64,000 bases of DNA from Strigamia acuminata (GCA_949358305.1 OX442314.1:15555060-15619059), one strand, 5' to 3'; positions 25,380 to 35,570 are shown, counted from the first letter of the stretch. A program made the numbers and translations. The notes: generated by a model from the sequence alone, not told the origin.

Positions 25380-27923
25380 ATGACGAAAAGCGGGAAAAAT
25401 CGAAACCCTTCAACCGCAAGCGCCCGAAGAAAAGCCATGGAATCCGCCAAGGCAAGGGCCGAAGCATTAGCTAGTCCAGCGTTAGAAAAGCAGCCACCGG
25501 AGCCGACGAGGGAAAAGACGACTGGAAAGACACCAGTCAACGAAAACCACGCGGAAAAACCACCCGAGAAAGTACCGACCGATAAAACGCCGGCTAGTAA
25601 AGTACCCGCTAGCAAAGCCCCAACGAATAAAACGCCAATAAACCAGCGAATCGAAGGAGAAGTCGAAGAAGAGGAAGAAGAAGAATCCGAACAAAGTCAG
25701 AACGGGTATAACCTATTCGACAATCAGGATAATCGCCAGAGTAATCGTGTCACGATCACACACGGTTATAATTCGAAGAAATCCCAAATCGATAGCTGTA
25801 AAGAAGCGTACGAACTCGCTCGACTGGAGGGAATCCCTTACGATGAAGAAGGGGACCCGCTAGCACAGATGAACATGATCATTCGTCTTGCCAAAGAGCG
25901 AGCGGAAAAACGAGCCCTTAGAAGGGGTCGAAAAAGCGTAAAACGTCAAAAAACGAATAACCAAACGACGGACTCCTACGATTCCACCCGAACATCCGAC
26001 GCCGACGACGAAAGCGAGGCCGATTCCCTCAGCTCGAAAGGAATCAACGTTCAAGGATGGGATAGTATAGTGAACGAGCCAGTCGAAATCCAGAGCGAAT
26101 TTCTGGAAGCCTTCCAACAGGACCGTCGAAATAATAAGGGTCAACAGTCGTGGGCAATCGCCCAATCCTTCGCTACGAGGGCTGGCCACACCAGTCAAAC
26201 ACCAAAGGATCCTAACGCAGAGATGATTAGACTGATAAATCAGCGAAACCACCTCAGAAACCAGCAAGGACGGAACAGGTTGGCAATGCCAAGCCTCGAG
26301 GATATCCAGACGGTACAAGCCAATGTCGACGCCGCGAATGAGGCGGAGAGAATAAAAATACAAGCCGCCAACGAAGCCGACCGAGAAGCCGCAAGACAAA
26401 AAGCACAACTTTACGGCGGGAGAAAGTCGACCATTTTGATCGGACAGAAGAACGGGGTCCTAACTGGAACAGCCATAAACGGAATTTTCCCCCCCGGAAC
26501 ACAACTGACCGAGTCGCAGCTAAACTCGACAACACCGACCTTGACCGACCCGAACTCGACCAACGACAATTTCCAACGATTTGCGCCACAAAATGGAGCT
26601 ACGTCCCCGAACAGTGGGAATCAATACCAAGCCGATCCCATAATGGAAGCTAGATTAAGAGCACTCGAGGAACGAGCACGCGCCGACTCCCAGGTCAACC
26701 AAAATCGAAATCTGAGAAATCGCCCAAGACAAAACGAGAGCCTTCTTCGAAAATATTCCACCGATCAATGGGCCTTAGAACAAAAGGACCGAAACATAAA
26801 ATGGTCACAGTTGCGACTGATGAGATTCGACGGAACTTGGAGGGCCGGCAATAAATTCTTAGACGAAGTGGCACTCACCATTTCACGACTCGGAGCCGAA
26901 CCCGACGAGATGGTGGCAAAAGGGCTACCCGAAATGTTAGTAGGGGAAGCCAGAGCCTGGTATGTGGAAGCAAAATTAAAAACTTGGGAACAGTTTGTCG
27001 TCGCTTTCAACAGTCAGTACGGCGAGACACAAAAAGAAATCAGACAGAGAGTCAGTCTCATGCTACAAGCCTCAGGAGAAGAATTACGAGCCTATTTCCG
27101 ACGAGCGAAAAGTTTGTTCAACGAGTTGGATACGCCACTCGACGAATATGCGCAAAACGTGATTTTCGAAAAGGGGTTAAACGACACCTCGAAGAAAGTA
27201 CTGAGAGATATGAACGCTCCCACAGCAGATAGTTTCGAACAGCTGCTAAAATTTGTAAATGACTATCACGAAGAAGTAGACGATCGTTATACGGAAGCCC
27301 TGACGCCCGAACAAAGGACACAAACACAACTCCGCATACAGCGTATCCATGCTAAAAATCATGACGCAGGGAGACTGATCCAGTCGCGTAGCTTCCTGAA
27401 CGGAGAAATCGAGGCCGCACCGCCGAAAAAGGTGAACGATAAAGCCACCTCGAACCCGATACCGGCTCCAAAAGCTTACAGAGCCAGTACGAACTCCGAC
27501 GCAACTAATCTCGAAGAAGGGAGGGAAAGTGAAGACAATAACTCCGAGCAGAACTCAGGAGGGGATACCAGCGATAGCCAACAAGAAGAAGAGATTCTCC
27601 ACGCTAACATGGGGAAAGAAATCGCCCCAAGCTACCGACCCCGAATGAAGACCGCGAATAAAACGGAGCACCACAATCCAAAAAGCGATAAACCCTACGA
27701 GAAAAAAGAGTTCGTGAGACGACCATACCCGAAAACAGATAACTCCACCACAAAACCTTGTAATTACTGTAACGAGATGGGACACTGGAGAAGAGATTGT
27801 CCAAAACGAAAGAAGAGGAAAGAAGAGAAGGAAGCCGCCAAAAACGACGCATTGTTAGAAAAGCTAACAGCTAAATTCGAAGAACTGACAAAAAACTGGT
27901 TAAAGCAGACAGAAAAAAAATAA
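25380..27923 (+). CDS. gag: Gag polyprotein of the LTR retrotransposon
   Basis: Structural protein that would assemble the particle and package element RNA. The first ATG of the frame (25380) gives 847 residues, long for Ty3/gypsy Gag. Residues about 20-90 are rich in Ala, Lys, Pro and Thr with repeated TP and SK-x-P steps, resembling a histone H1 tail. An acidic run (EVEEEEEEESE) and a basic RRGRKSVKRQK segment follow. A heptad-like Ala/Glu/Arg stretch lies near residues 320-345. The retrotransposon-gag capsid pattern (MRFDGTW, then LVGEARAWY, W-x2-F) spans roughly 481-640. One CCHC zinc knuckle, CNYCNEMGHWRRDC, is at 794-807. The frame ends GAA AAA AAA TAA, where the last A run is a -1 slippery site into Pol. 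Intact, with no internal stop. Confidence 0.93.
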   Translation: MTKSGKNRNPSTASARRKAMESAKARAEALASPALEKQPPEPTREKTTGKTPVNENHAEKPPEKVPTDKTPASKVPASKAPTNKTPINQRIEGEVEEEEEEESEQSQNGYNLFDNQDNRQSNRVTITHGYNSKKSQIDSCKEAYELARLEGIPYDEEGDPLAQMNMIIRLAKERAEKRALRRGRKSVKRQKTNNQTTDSYDSTRTSDADDESEADSLSSKGINVQGWDSIVNEPVEIQSEFLEAFQQDRRNNKGQQSWAIAQSFATRAGHTSQTPKDPNAEMIRLINQRNHLRNQQGRNRLAMPSLEDIQTVQANVDAANEAERIKIQAANEADREAARQKAQLYGGRKSTILIGQKNGVLTGTAINGIFPPGTQLTESQLNSTTPTLTDPNSTNDNFQRFAPQNGATSPNSGNQYQADPIMEARLRALEERARADSQVNQNRNLRNRPRQNESLLRKYSTDQWALEQKDRNIKWSQLRLMRFDGTWRAGNKFLDEVALTISRLGAEPDEMVAKGLPEMLVGEARAWYVEAKLKTWEQFVVAFNSQYGETQKEIRQRVSLMLQASGEELRAYFRRAKSLFNELDTPLDEYAQNVIFEKGLNDTSKKVLRDMNAPTADSFEQLLKFVNDYHEEVDDRYTEALTPEQRTQTQLRIQRIHAKNHDAGRLIQSRSFLNGEIEAAPPKKVNDKATSNPIPAPKAYRASTNSDATNLEEGRESEDNNSEQNSGGDTSDSQQEEEILHANMGKEIAPSYRPRMKTANKTEHHNPKSDKPYEKKEFVRRPYPKTDNSTTKPCNYCNEMGHWRRDCPKRKKRKEEKEAAKNDALLEKLTAKFEELTKNWLKQTEKK
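27914..27920 (+). promoter_or_regulatory. Putative -1 ribosomal frameshift site (A AAA AAA)
   Basis: In the Gag frame the sequence reads GAA AAA AAA TAA, so the heptamer A-AAA-AAA directly abuts the Gag stop. The -1 frame is open from about 27,875 straight through the protease, so slipping back one base yields Gag-Pol without any gap. No obvious downstream pseudoknot could be assigned by eye. Confidence 0.7.
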
Positions 27924-30900
27924 TAAATCTGTCTGCACGCCCGGAAGACCAAACCCCAAAATTTACCACGAATACGACAATTAACCAAGCAATTAACGAA
28001 GTAATTACGGAAGAAGTAGTCAAATTAAAACTCGAATTAAAAGAGAAAAAATCGAAAGAAATTGAAACAAATAATAAAGAAATTAGCGACTCAAGTTCGG
28101 AAGACGAATTAAAAGCCAAATGGATAAACACCAATTGGTTAGAAAAACAAATAAAAGAATTACAGAGAAAGGTCGTTTATTTCACTACGGCTTACTTCAC
28201 CACAGAAAAACGCGAATATAGTGGCCCAACCACTAATACGGCGGACGGCGAAAAAATAGCCGAAATATTCCAAGAATTACCTCACGCCTACGAGGAGGCC
28301 CCACCTCGAAAGAAACGCATTTTACATTGTAATTTAGCTAAAGAGAGGAAGGATTCACTCGCGATGTTAACAATCAAGTTCAATGACAAAAAATTCATCG
28401 GTTTATTGGATTCGGGAGCCGACCGGTCCTTCATCTCTTCGGATCTATACGAGTCTTTGGACAAAAAGCAACGCGACAAACTACGGGGAATAAGCGAAAA
28501 TGTGGCCGTAAAAACCGCTGCTGGAGAAGTACGTCCAGTAGGGGTACTAACAACAAAAGTCATATGGGAGGGCGGCGTAATAACCCATCCTTTCATCGTT
28601 TTACCAACCTACGACACGGTCCTACTCTTGGGTATGGACATCATGGCCATAATGGAGATCCAGCCCAACCCCATAACGAGGTCCTGGAACTATATCGACC
28701 AACGCGAGGACCCCCGACTAATGACGGTACCTACCGAACTCCTGGATTCAAACGACGAAGAGGACGAATGGAAAGGCGGAAATTTGAAGCAATTCGTACA
28801 AGATTACGATTTCAAATCTTTTAACGCCCGACTCCAAGAAGGAAATTTGGCTCACAATTTGGCCATGGACGCGAACCTAGGAGAAACCCAGACTAAATTA
28901 CTTGAAGAAATGCTACAAAAACATCGAAAAATCCTGACTAAAGAACCGGGAAAGACAGATTACGTAAAACACGAAATAGAATTAAGTACGGATAAGCCAG
29001 TACGAGTTCCATTCAAGGGCATGAACCCCCAAAAACGCGAAATCGTCAAGACGATCTGTCAAGACTTACTGGACAAGGGGATAGTGTCCGAGGCACTAGG
29101 AGAATACGCGATGAGAATCGTGCTCGTCATGCGTGCAGGATCGGAACCCAGACTGTGTATCGATTATCGACCTCTAAACGCCATTACCGTTATCGACCCC
29201 GTCCAGATGCCATCAATCGAAGCTATTCTTCGAGAATTAGCCCCATTTAATTGGGTAACAACGATGGATCTGTCGAAAGGATATTGGCAGGTCGAACTCC
29301 GTGCCGAAGACAAAGAAAAAACCGCTTTCTGGTCCCCGATGGGCAGATTAATGTTTAATGTCATGCCATTTGGCCTAGTGAATGCCCCGGCAACTTTTCA
29401 ACGATTAATCGAGAAAGTCTTGGGCGACGCGCTACATAAATACGCCTGGGCTTATCTGGACGATATTATTATTGTTTCCCAAACTTTTGACGAACACCTC
29501 GGACATATCGACGAAGTAATACGTCGTTTAGCAAAAGCCGGACTCCACGTACACCCCGGAAAGAGCCAGTTTTGCCGAAAAGAACTTGCGTTTCTTGGAT
29601 ACAAAGTTGGAGTCAATGGCTTATCCATAGATCCAAAGAAAGTACGAGCAATCACCGAATTTCCAGCACCTACGGACGTGAAAGGGGTACAACGTTTTTT
29701 AGGAATGGTAAATTTCTTCGGCCGACTCCTGCCACATTTAGCGGAAGTCGCGGCCCCAATCACTGATCTTTTAAAGACTGTCCAGAAAATAAATCCAAAA
29801 GAGGACCCGCCGAAAGACCCCGAAATCAAATTTAACTGGACCAGCCATTGCGAAGCAGCGTTTGACAAAATCAAACAAATGCTAATCGACACCAAAACCA
29901 TCCCTCTTCCAGACTTGAATCGCGAATTTATCTTACATACGGATGCAAGTAAAATCGGATTGGGGGCTGCGTTAATGCAGATGCACGAAATCGACGGTAC
30001 CCAACAAGAAGTACCCACAATCTTCATCAGCCGGAAGATTCAAGCCGCCGAGAAAAATTACTCAGCAACCGAGCTCGAATGCTTAGCAATCGTATGGGCA
30101 GTCCGAAAATTCAGGCCTTACCTCGAATTCACAAAATTTACCGTCCAGACTGACCATCAAGCACTGAGGTGGTTCATGGGCCTTAAAGAACCGTCGGGTC
30201 GAATGGCTCGATGGCAATTAGAACTCATGGCTTACGACTTACAAATCGAATATAAACCAGGGAAATACAACACAGTCGCCGACGCACTCTCTAGAGCTCC
30301 CGCCTCAGAACCCGACGAGCCAGACGACGACGGTGACGACGATTCTCGGATAGCTTACTGTCCCACCCCGATCAGGAAGTGGGAATTCAGAAAACAGAAT
30401 GAACTGCCAAAAGAAAAGTTAGAATCTTCCGATGAAAAATACGTCGGATATTGGATGAGGGCATATCAATCGGCAAAAGATGCCAGACCAAATTACGACT
30501 TATCCATCGAACCCAGAATCTCGGATAAATTTGTGCGAGCTTTCGTTGCACACGTGAGTAAAGGCACGAACTGTGTCCCACCTACTCGCGAGGAACTCAT
30601 CGAAGCTCAGAAGAACGACACCGCCTTCTGTAAAAGGTTCTATGACTACTTGACCAACGAGACTTTCCCCAGCGACGTCTACAGCGAAGAATCCAGAGAA
30701 GAATTCAAAATTAAGGCATCCGCTTATCTGATAGACGATGGCCTACTTTTAAAGTACCATCCAAACTTTCGGGACGACTTGACAGAGTCAGGGAGTTCAA
30801 TTAAAGTCGTAATTCCGAGAAAGGTTCGAACACAAATTCTGTGGATGGTACACGGCCACCCTCTAGCCGGACATGCCGGCGTGGCCAGGACTCTCTATCG

Positions 30901-31072
30901 AGCCAGTCAACTGTACTATTGGCCTGAAATGAGAAGGGACATCGTTCGATTTATACGACACTGTCCACGATGCCAAGCCTGCAAGCCTCGAAATAAGGCT
31001 AACTACGAGAATTTATCACTTGGACCGTTCGCCCCCTTTGATTGTTGGAGCGTAGACCTTATGGGTCCTAAG
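27920..31072 (+). pseudogene. pol: Pol, 5' part: protease, reverse transcriptase, RNase H, integrase N-terminus (interrupted)
   Basis: Read in the -1 frame from the Gag slippery site (first ATG in frame at 28364). Counting from the shift: about 150 residues of charged, Lys/Glu-rich linker; aspartic protease LLDSGAD with the active Asp near residue 164; reverse transcriptase with the YLDD box near 512; RNase H with HTDASKIGLGA, ATELECLA and TDHQALRW; integrase HHCC zinc domain (HPLAGHAG ... CPRCQACK) around 980-1025; then the first catalytic Asp of the integrase core (SVDLMGP, codon 31055-31057). The reading frame is intact to 31072, where a 303-bp MITE begins. Translation then runs about 19 residues into the MITE and stops at 31132. 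The integrase core is thus cut between its first and second Asp. Confidence 0.93.
31065..31072. repeat. 8-bp target-site duplication, left (GTCCTAAG)
   Basis: Matches 31376-31383 exactly. The two copies bracket the inserted MITE, and removal of one copy with the MITE (311 bp) brings the two Pol pieces into the same frame. Confidence 0.92.
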
Positions 31073-31375
31073 CAGAGAATAACATCGGGTACCCGTACCC
31101 GTACCCGTAACCGTACCCGCCCGTACCCGTAGGGTACGGGCGGGTACGGTTATAGATCTCCCGCGACTCCCGGTTACGGGTCGGGTACGGGTACGTTTTT
31201 TGTTCGTTTTTTGTACGTTTTTTGTCCTGCTGGCCACGTAATCGCGGGTACGGGTAGGGTAGGGTAGGGGGATTCCGGGATAGCCCGGGTACGGGCGGGT
31301 ACGGGTACGAAATTGTTTCGGTGACGGGTAACGGGCGGGTAACGGGTAAACTTTTTTCGCCAATGTTATTCTCTG
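31073..31375. mobile_element. hAT-type MITE inserted in the integrase
   Basis: The 303-bp insertion has 16-bp terminal inverted repeats starting CAGAGAATAACAT (15 of 16 matching) and an 8-bp target duplication, both typical of the hAT superfamily. The interior has no coding capacity. It is built almost entirely of GGGTAC/GGGCGGGTACGG motifs in both orientations, including a perfect 21-bp hairpin (31108-31128 with 31132-31152, 3-nt loop). It inserts a frame change (311 bp, 2 mod 3) and stops. It was presumably moved by a hAT transposase encoded elsewhere. Confidence 0.92.
31108..31152. repeat. Perfect 21-bp hairpin inside the MITE
   Basis: The arm TAACCGTACCCGCCCGTACCC at 31108-31128 has its exact reverse complement at 31132-31152 with a GTA loop. 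Such an arm in transcribed DNA would form a very stable RNA hairpin. Confidence 0.9.
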
Positions 31376-31383
31376 GTCCTAAG
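31376..31383. repeat. 8-bp target-site duplication, right (GTCCTAAG)
   Basis: Exact partner of 31065-31072. Confidence 0.92.
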
Positions 31384-32535
31384 ATAACAAGTGCAAATAG
31401 CCACAAATACATACTCGTGATCATGGATGTCGCAACTGGATGGCCAGAATTGTATCCGATGGCCCACCCGACTAAGCAGAAAATAATCCAATGTCTTTAC
31501 GAAGTCGCGTTACATTTTGGTTTCCCGCGGAAATTAATTTCCGATAATGGCCCACAGTTCGCATCAAGGTTGTACAAGGACTTCTGCAATCAATTCGACA
31601 TTCAACCATCATTTACTTCAACGTATAACCCACGGGCTAATCCCGTGGAGCGCCTCAACCGTGACATAAAATATGCGCTTGCTATTTTCACAGACGTACA
31701 TTCCAAGTGGGACGAATTCCTTAAAGAAATAGCATTTAGCATCCGAACGACCATTTCGAGAAACCGCGGCTTTTCCCCGGCTTATCTCAACTTCGCTCGA
31801 GAGCTACGAGTGCCCTGGGATCCACGCATCCCAGAAGGAATTCGAAAAGTCGATCCAAAAAATCCTCACATCTACGTACATCAACTAGAACAAGCGATTT
31901 CGGCAACCTACCAACATATGATGTCACATGTGTTTGACATGCGCGAACGAGTGAAAAAGTCTGAAAAGAACACACAATTTTGTAATTTTAAAATCAACGA
32001 TCTCGTATGGAAGGACACTCACATTTTATCCAGTGCAGATAAAGGGATTCATGCCGGCTTAGCCGACAAACGAGACGGCCCATACGTAATTACCAAAGCC
32101 CACGGCGGGAACGCATTTTCTCTGCAACGTTTGGCCGATAATGTAAATTTTCGATCAATCCACGCTCGGGAACTGACGCCTTACTTGCCGGAATTTCCAC
32201 AAGAAGAATGGGCCGAGGACCAAACGCAGCCATCTCCATCGCCCACAATACGAGATATGTTCGACGACATCGCCACTGTTTCAGACTTGAACGAAAATAC
32301 GACTCACGTAACTCCAGACAGCGCCGAACTAACTAGCGCCCCAGATGGAAATTTAGGAGGGGAGGAAGCAGCAGTTAACGAAGAAACTCCTAAAACTCCT
32401 GAAAAAGAAAAAGAGATTACTAAAAAATCCACACGATCGAGAAGTAAAATACCGAAACCTATAATACGACAAAGTACAAGAAAAAAGGTACCAAACCCGT
32501 TTATAAAGGACGGTAAAATCGCCGGGAGGACATGA
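31384..32535 (+). pseudogene. pol: Pol, 3' part: remainder of integrase
   Basis: Continues the integrase in the frame expected after the 311-bp insertion. The second catalytic Asp (SDNGPQF, codon 31543-31545) and the catalytic Glu (NPVERLNRD, codon 31648-31650) are 35 residues apart, the canonical D-D35-E spacing. A C-terminal GPY/F-type module (KRDGPYVITKAHGGNAFSL) lies near 32,070-32,130, followed by an acidic and then Lys/Arg-rich tail that ends in tandem stops (TGA TAA, 32533-32538). An ATG inside the right terminal repeat of the MITE (31363) could in theory start this piece alone, but it would lack the first Asp and the zinc domain, so no active integrase is expected. Confidence 0.92.
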
Positions 32536-32784
32536 TAAAGCAACAAAATCCAAAATGGTTGGCATAACCAATCAAAAGCGACAAAACAATATGACGTAAT
32601 TACCCCGACCTCCTAGGGACAAAAACAATCACAAGGAGACTCCAACAATCAACTACGTATTACAGACGAAAGCCAATCAAGATACTTAACCTCGACTACC
32701 CTTTCAACTTTGCACTCCGCGTTCTGTCACGACGACAACAGGTACTTGACAAGAAAAAATCGCAACCAACAAATTAAAATCAAA

Positions 32785-35499
32785 ATGCGAAGAAACTGGA
32801 AGCAATCACCCGACAACGAAGAGGAAGAAATGGATCGAGACCCAAGCGAAGACGAATGGAACGATCCCGCAAGATGGGACGAGGTCGAACCGGAAGAAAA
32901 TCGGGAAAAGCCCGATGGTAACGAAAAGCCGGAACACCAACTTACGTGGGGACCCATCGATCCGCAAAACGTGTCTTCGGGTACACTCTGGAGAAGCGAA
33001 ATTCCGACCCCATTTCGAAGAGCGTTAGAGGACGACGTAGACACCGGACCATGGAAAATTCGGCTCACTTCATCCCGAGCCCGATCGCGATTTTGGGCAA
33101 GTCAGGAGACTTTAATACACTACTTCCCAGAAAAGATGCGTGACGCACTGAGGACGGAAATTCCAGAACGCGACGACGCACCAGCACCACTCCCAAACAA
33201 GTTTTTGGAAAAGGACTATCCAAGCGAACCCGAAGAGTGGGCTGTCCTCGAGAAGTGGCAAAACGCCGCCACAGACGAAGAGCGCCGACAAATACACAGA
33301 GACTATTACAACGAAGTCAGACGGACGGCGTATCGAGATCTCTTCAAAATACTGAAACCCGCAGGGTATTCGACAGACGAGATAAAAACTTGGTTAAGCC
33401 AGGTTCGAGGAGAAAGACCAGACGTTCCCAACTGGCGACCCGAACACGGATTCATCACCTCACAGAAAGCAATGCACCAGCTCCACTACCTGGGCATCTT
33501 TGGGCGCAAGCGACAAAAAGCGGAGAAGCGACTCTCGAGCGGGTTGTTAAATAACGCACACGACAACAAACGACGACGCCTGGATCAGCCAAGCACGTCG
33601 TACAACACGCAAGATCGATCGCAGTCACATCCTCGAGTTTATTACCGACACGCTCGAGAACCCTCACCGCGACGAGAACCCAGAGTCGAGAGACCACGAG
33701 CAGTTGAGACATACCGCTACTCCAGAAACCGACCGAACCAACGCGGATGCCTCAGATTGTCAAGGCCACGAGCGGAAACATGGGGACGCTTTGAGAGATC
33801 GCGAGAAGTCGATGAGGTAGAGACTTTGCAAGTGGAAGTTCGACGAGAAGTGCCGATAACGATCGAACACGAACAATCGGTAGAGCCGATGATCGTACCC
33901 GAACAAGAAAAACTTTACACCGAAGCCGATATGGTAGCAGCCGTCCTGAAAGTCAAGAACGAACAGGCGAAACCCGTCTATCGGCCGACCAAATCAATCG
34001 AGATGAGTGTAACGTCGGTACCAAGCGCATTCATCAAGGCGCCAGCCAAACCAGTTAGTAGCGTACCTTCTAGTCTGCCCAGCGCATTCCGAAAGACTGT
34101 GATTATCGGAACCCCAGCATCGCTGAGTCCCTTTGAGCAACTCAAACGACGACAAGATCGTTTTGGACCCATTTTCCCGGCCGTACCAGAAGAAACGCGA
34201 AGCGAAATTTCCACGTCGAGAACACCGATTGTTTGGGATGAGCCCGAACCCGACATTCAACGAGTTTTAATTAATTCAAAGCAAGTAGCCGTAGCTCAAG
34301 CCGAAAAGAACGACCAAACGCCTTCAAAACCAACTTCCAGTAGCCAGTCGTCGGAGGTTCGAGCCACAATCCAGTTCGACCCAACGCCATACGATTTACA
34401 GTCGTTTCTCGACACAACCACGATCGAGCAAGCGAAAGAGATGGTGTCCGACATTGACGAATATCAAGCCAGGACCATGCAGATTGCGATAACGAACATC
34501 CAAAGTGCGGCCATCGAGTTCATCAAGAGCCCCGGACGAGATCATCCGTCACGAACAGCGCGCACAACAGTCGTGCTCACAGACATGATGTCGCTCGTAT
34601 TGGCCGCGTCCACATTTAGAAACGCCCGTGTAGCATTGGCAGCCTGGGCAGTCGTCGCTCATGAAAGCTTTCTGTTGCCTCCCGCTCTCATCGAGCGATG
34701 GCTAAAGTTAGTCCCTTCCTGTATCCAGGTTCGCGCGCAGTTAGTTGCAGAGGACGTCGACCCGGAACAATCATATCAAGCGGTCCGAACTGTGGCTTTA
34801 CCACAACGCGAACCAGCCGCATTAATCAACGAACCTCTTCCCGAGACTGCGGCGAGCCAGACAGCCCCGACGGCCACTCCAGAGGAGACGATAAAGTTCC
34901 CCGAAGGACTGGTTCCGATCGAAGGCGTGAAAGTAGTCGTCCGAAAGACGAAAACAAAACCGAAGATCCTGCGGCCCAAGAAAAAATTAGAGCCGAAACC
35001 TTTGCCTCCGATCGACGCACAACTCAAACACTACTACCCGAGTTTGACGATGACCCAGAAGACGAAGAACCAGATCAAGCGATCGAGCGACCACGGCCAC
35101 TCGCTCTACTTATGGATGGAGCGAACTCTAGAGGCGGGTCCAGGCGTCGATTTCATTCAGCACCAACGTCTGCTGCGAGCACACCGCGCCCCGACGAATC
35201 CGGCCGAGGCCCAGAAGATCCACCATACCAATCAAGGCCTGGCCCCCTTCCTCTCGCGTATCTGGGTACATGAACGAGTCGGCGCCCCCTACGAACCAGT
35301 TGGCGGCCACGATCGATACTTCATCGGGGAGTTCGAAGACCCGAGCGATCGTTCATCACGTCTCACCTCGATTTTGCCGATCGCCGAACCAACGATTCCA
35401 GCAACTCCGGAGATGGCTAAACCACCTGTAACCGAAGAATTACCTCCACCTCCGCCTCCGGACGTTCCTCAGGGATCATCTGAAAAGGAAGCGAACTAA
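32785..35499 (+). CDS. Third ORF of the retrotransposon, unknown function (env position)
   Basis: A 904-residue ORF from the ATG at 32785 (A at -3). An in-frame ATG at 32710 would add 25 residues. It shares the codon style of Gag and Pol (many CGA and TCG codons) and is undamaged. I do not recognise the protein. Visible features: an acidic N-terminus (EEEEMDRDPSEDEW), an apparently folded segment over about 90-250, a long Arg-rich stretch with KRRRLDQP around 260-350, a helical, moderately hydrophobic segment (MMSLVLAAS through LAAWAVVAHESF) around 590-650, a Lys-rich stretch (KTKTKPKILRPKKK) near 730, and a short polyproline run near the C-terminus. It has no signal peptide, no convincing transmembrane helix and no envelope-like Cys pattern, so it does not look like a fusion glycoprotein. 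Being downstream of tandem stops, it would need a spliced or subgenomic message. Confidence 0.85.
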   Translation: MRRNWKQSPDNEEEEMDRDPSEDEWNDPARWDEVEPEENREKPDGNEKPEHQLTWGPIDPQNVSSGTLWRSEIPTPFRRALEDDVDTGPWKIRLTSSRARSRFWASQETLIHYFPEKMRDALRTEIPERDDAPAPLPNKFLEKDYPSEPEEWAVLEKWQNAATDEERRQIHRDYYNEVRRTAYRDLFKILKPAGYSTDEIKTWLSQVRGERPDVPNWRPEHGFITSQKAMHQLHYLGIFGRKRQKAEKRLSSGLLNNAHDNKRRRLDQPSTSYNTQDRSQSHPRVYYRHAREPSPRREPRVERPRAVETYRYSRNRPNQRGCLRLSRPRAETWGRFERSREVDEVETLQVEVRREVPITIEHEQSVEPMIVPEQEKLYTEADMVAAVLKVKNEQAKPVYRPTKSIEMSVTSVPSAFIKAPAKPVSSVPSSLPSAFRKTVIIGTPASLSPFEQLKRRQDRFGPIFPAVPEETRSEISTSRTPIVWDEPEPDIQRVLINSKQVAVAQAEKNDQTPSKPTSSSQSSEVRATIQFDPTPYDLQSFLDTTTIEQAKEMVSDIDEYQARTMQIAITNIQSAAIEFIKSPGRDHPSRTARTTVVLTDMMSLVLAASTFRNARVALAAWAVVAHESFLLPPALIERWLKLVPSCIQVRAQLVAEDVDPEQSYQAVRTVALPQREPAALINEPLPETAASQTAPTATPEETIKFPEGLVPIEGVKVVVRKTKTKPKILRPKKKLEPKPLPPIDAQLKHYYPSLTMTQKTKNQIKRSSDHGHSLYLWMERTLEAGPGVDFIQHQRLLRAHRAPTNPAEAQKIHHTNQGLAPFLSRIWVHERVGAPYEPVGGHDRYFIGEFEDPSDRSSRLTSILPIAEPTIPATPEMAKPPVTEELPPPPPPDVPQGSSEKEAN

Positions 35500-35560
35500 A
35501 TCTAACTTTGAGTCTTCGCAATGTTTGTTGTTTTATTGTAAATCCCCCAACAACATTGCT

Positions 35561-35570
35561 GAGGAGGGGA
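35561..35570 (+). other. Polypurine tract
   Basis: GAGGAGGGGA lies two bases before the 3' LTR, the place and composition expected of the plus-strand primer. Confidence 0.75.

Noticed and set aside
25482-27988. Several antisense ORFs opposite Gag
   Set aside because: They mirror the codon bias of Gag on the other strand and have no independent protein features.
31016-31424. Antisense Tyr/Pro/Thr/Arg repeat ORFs across the MITE
   Set aside because: They are translations of the GGGTAC word array in non-coding MITE DNA.
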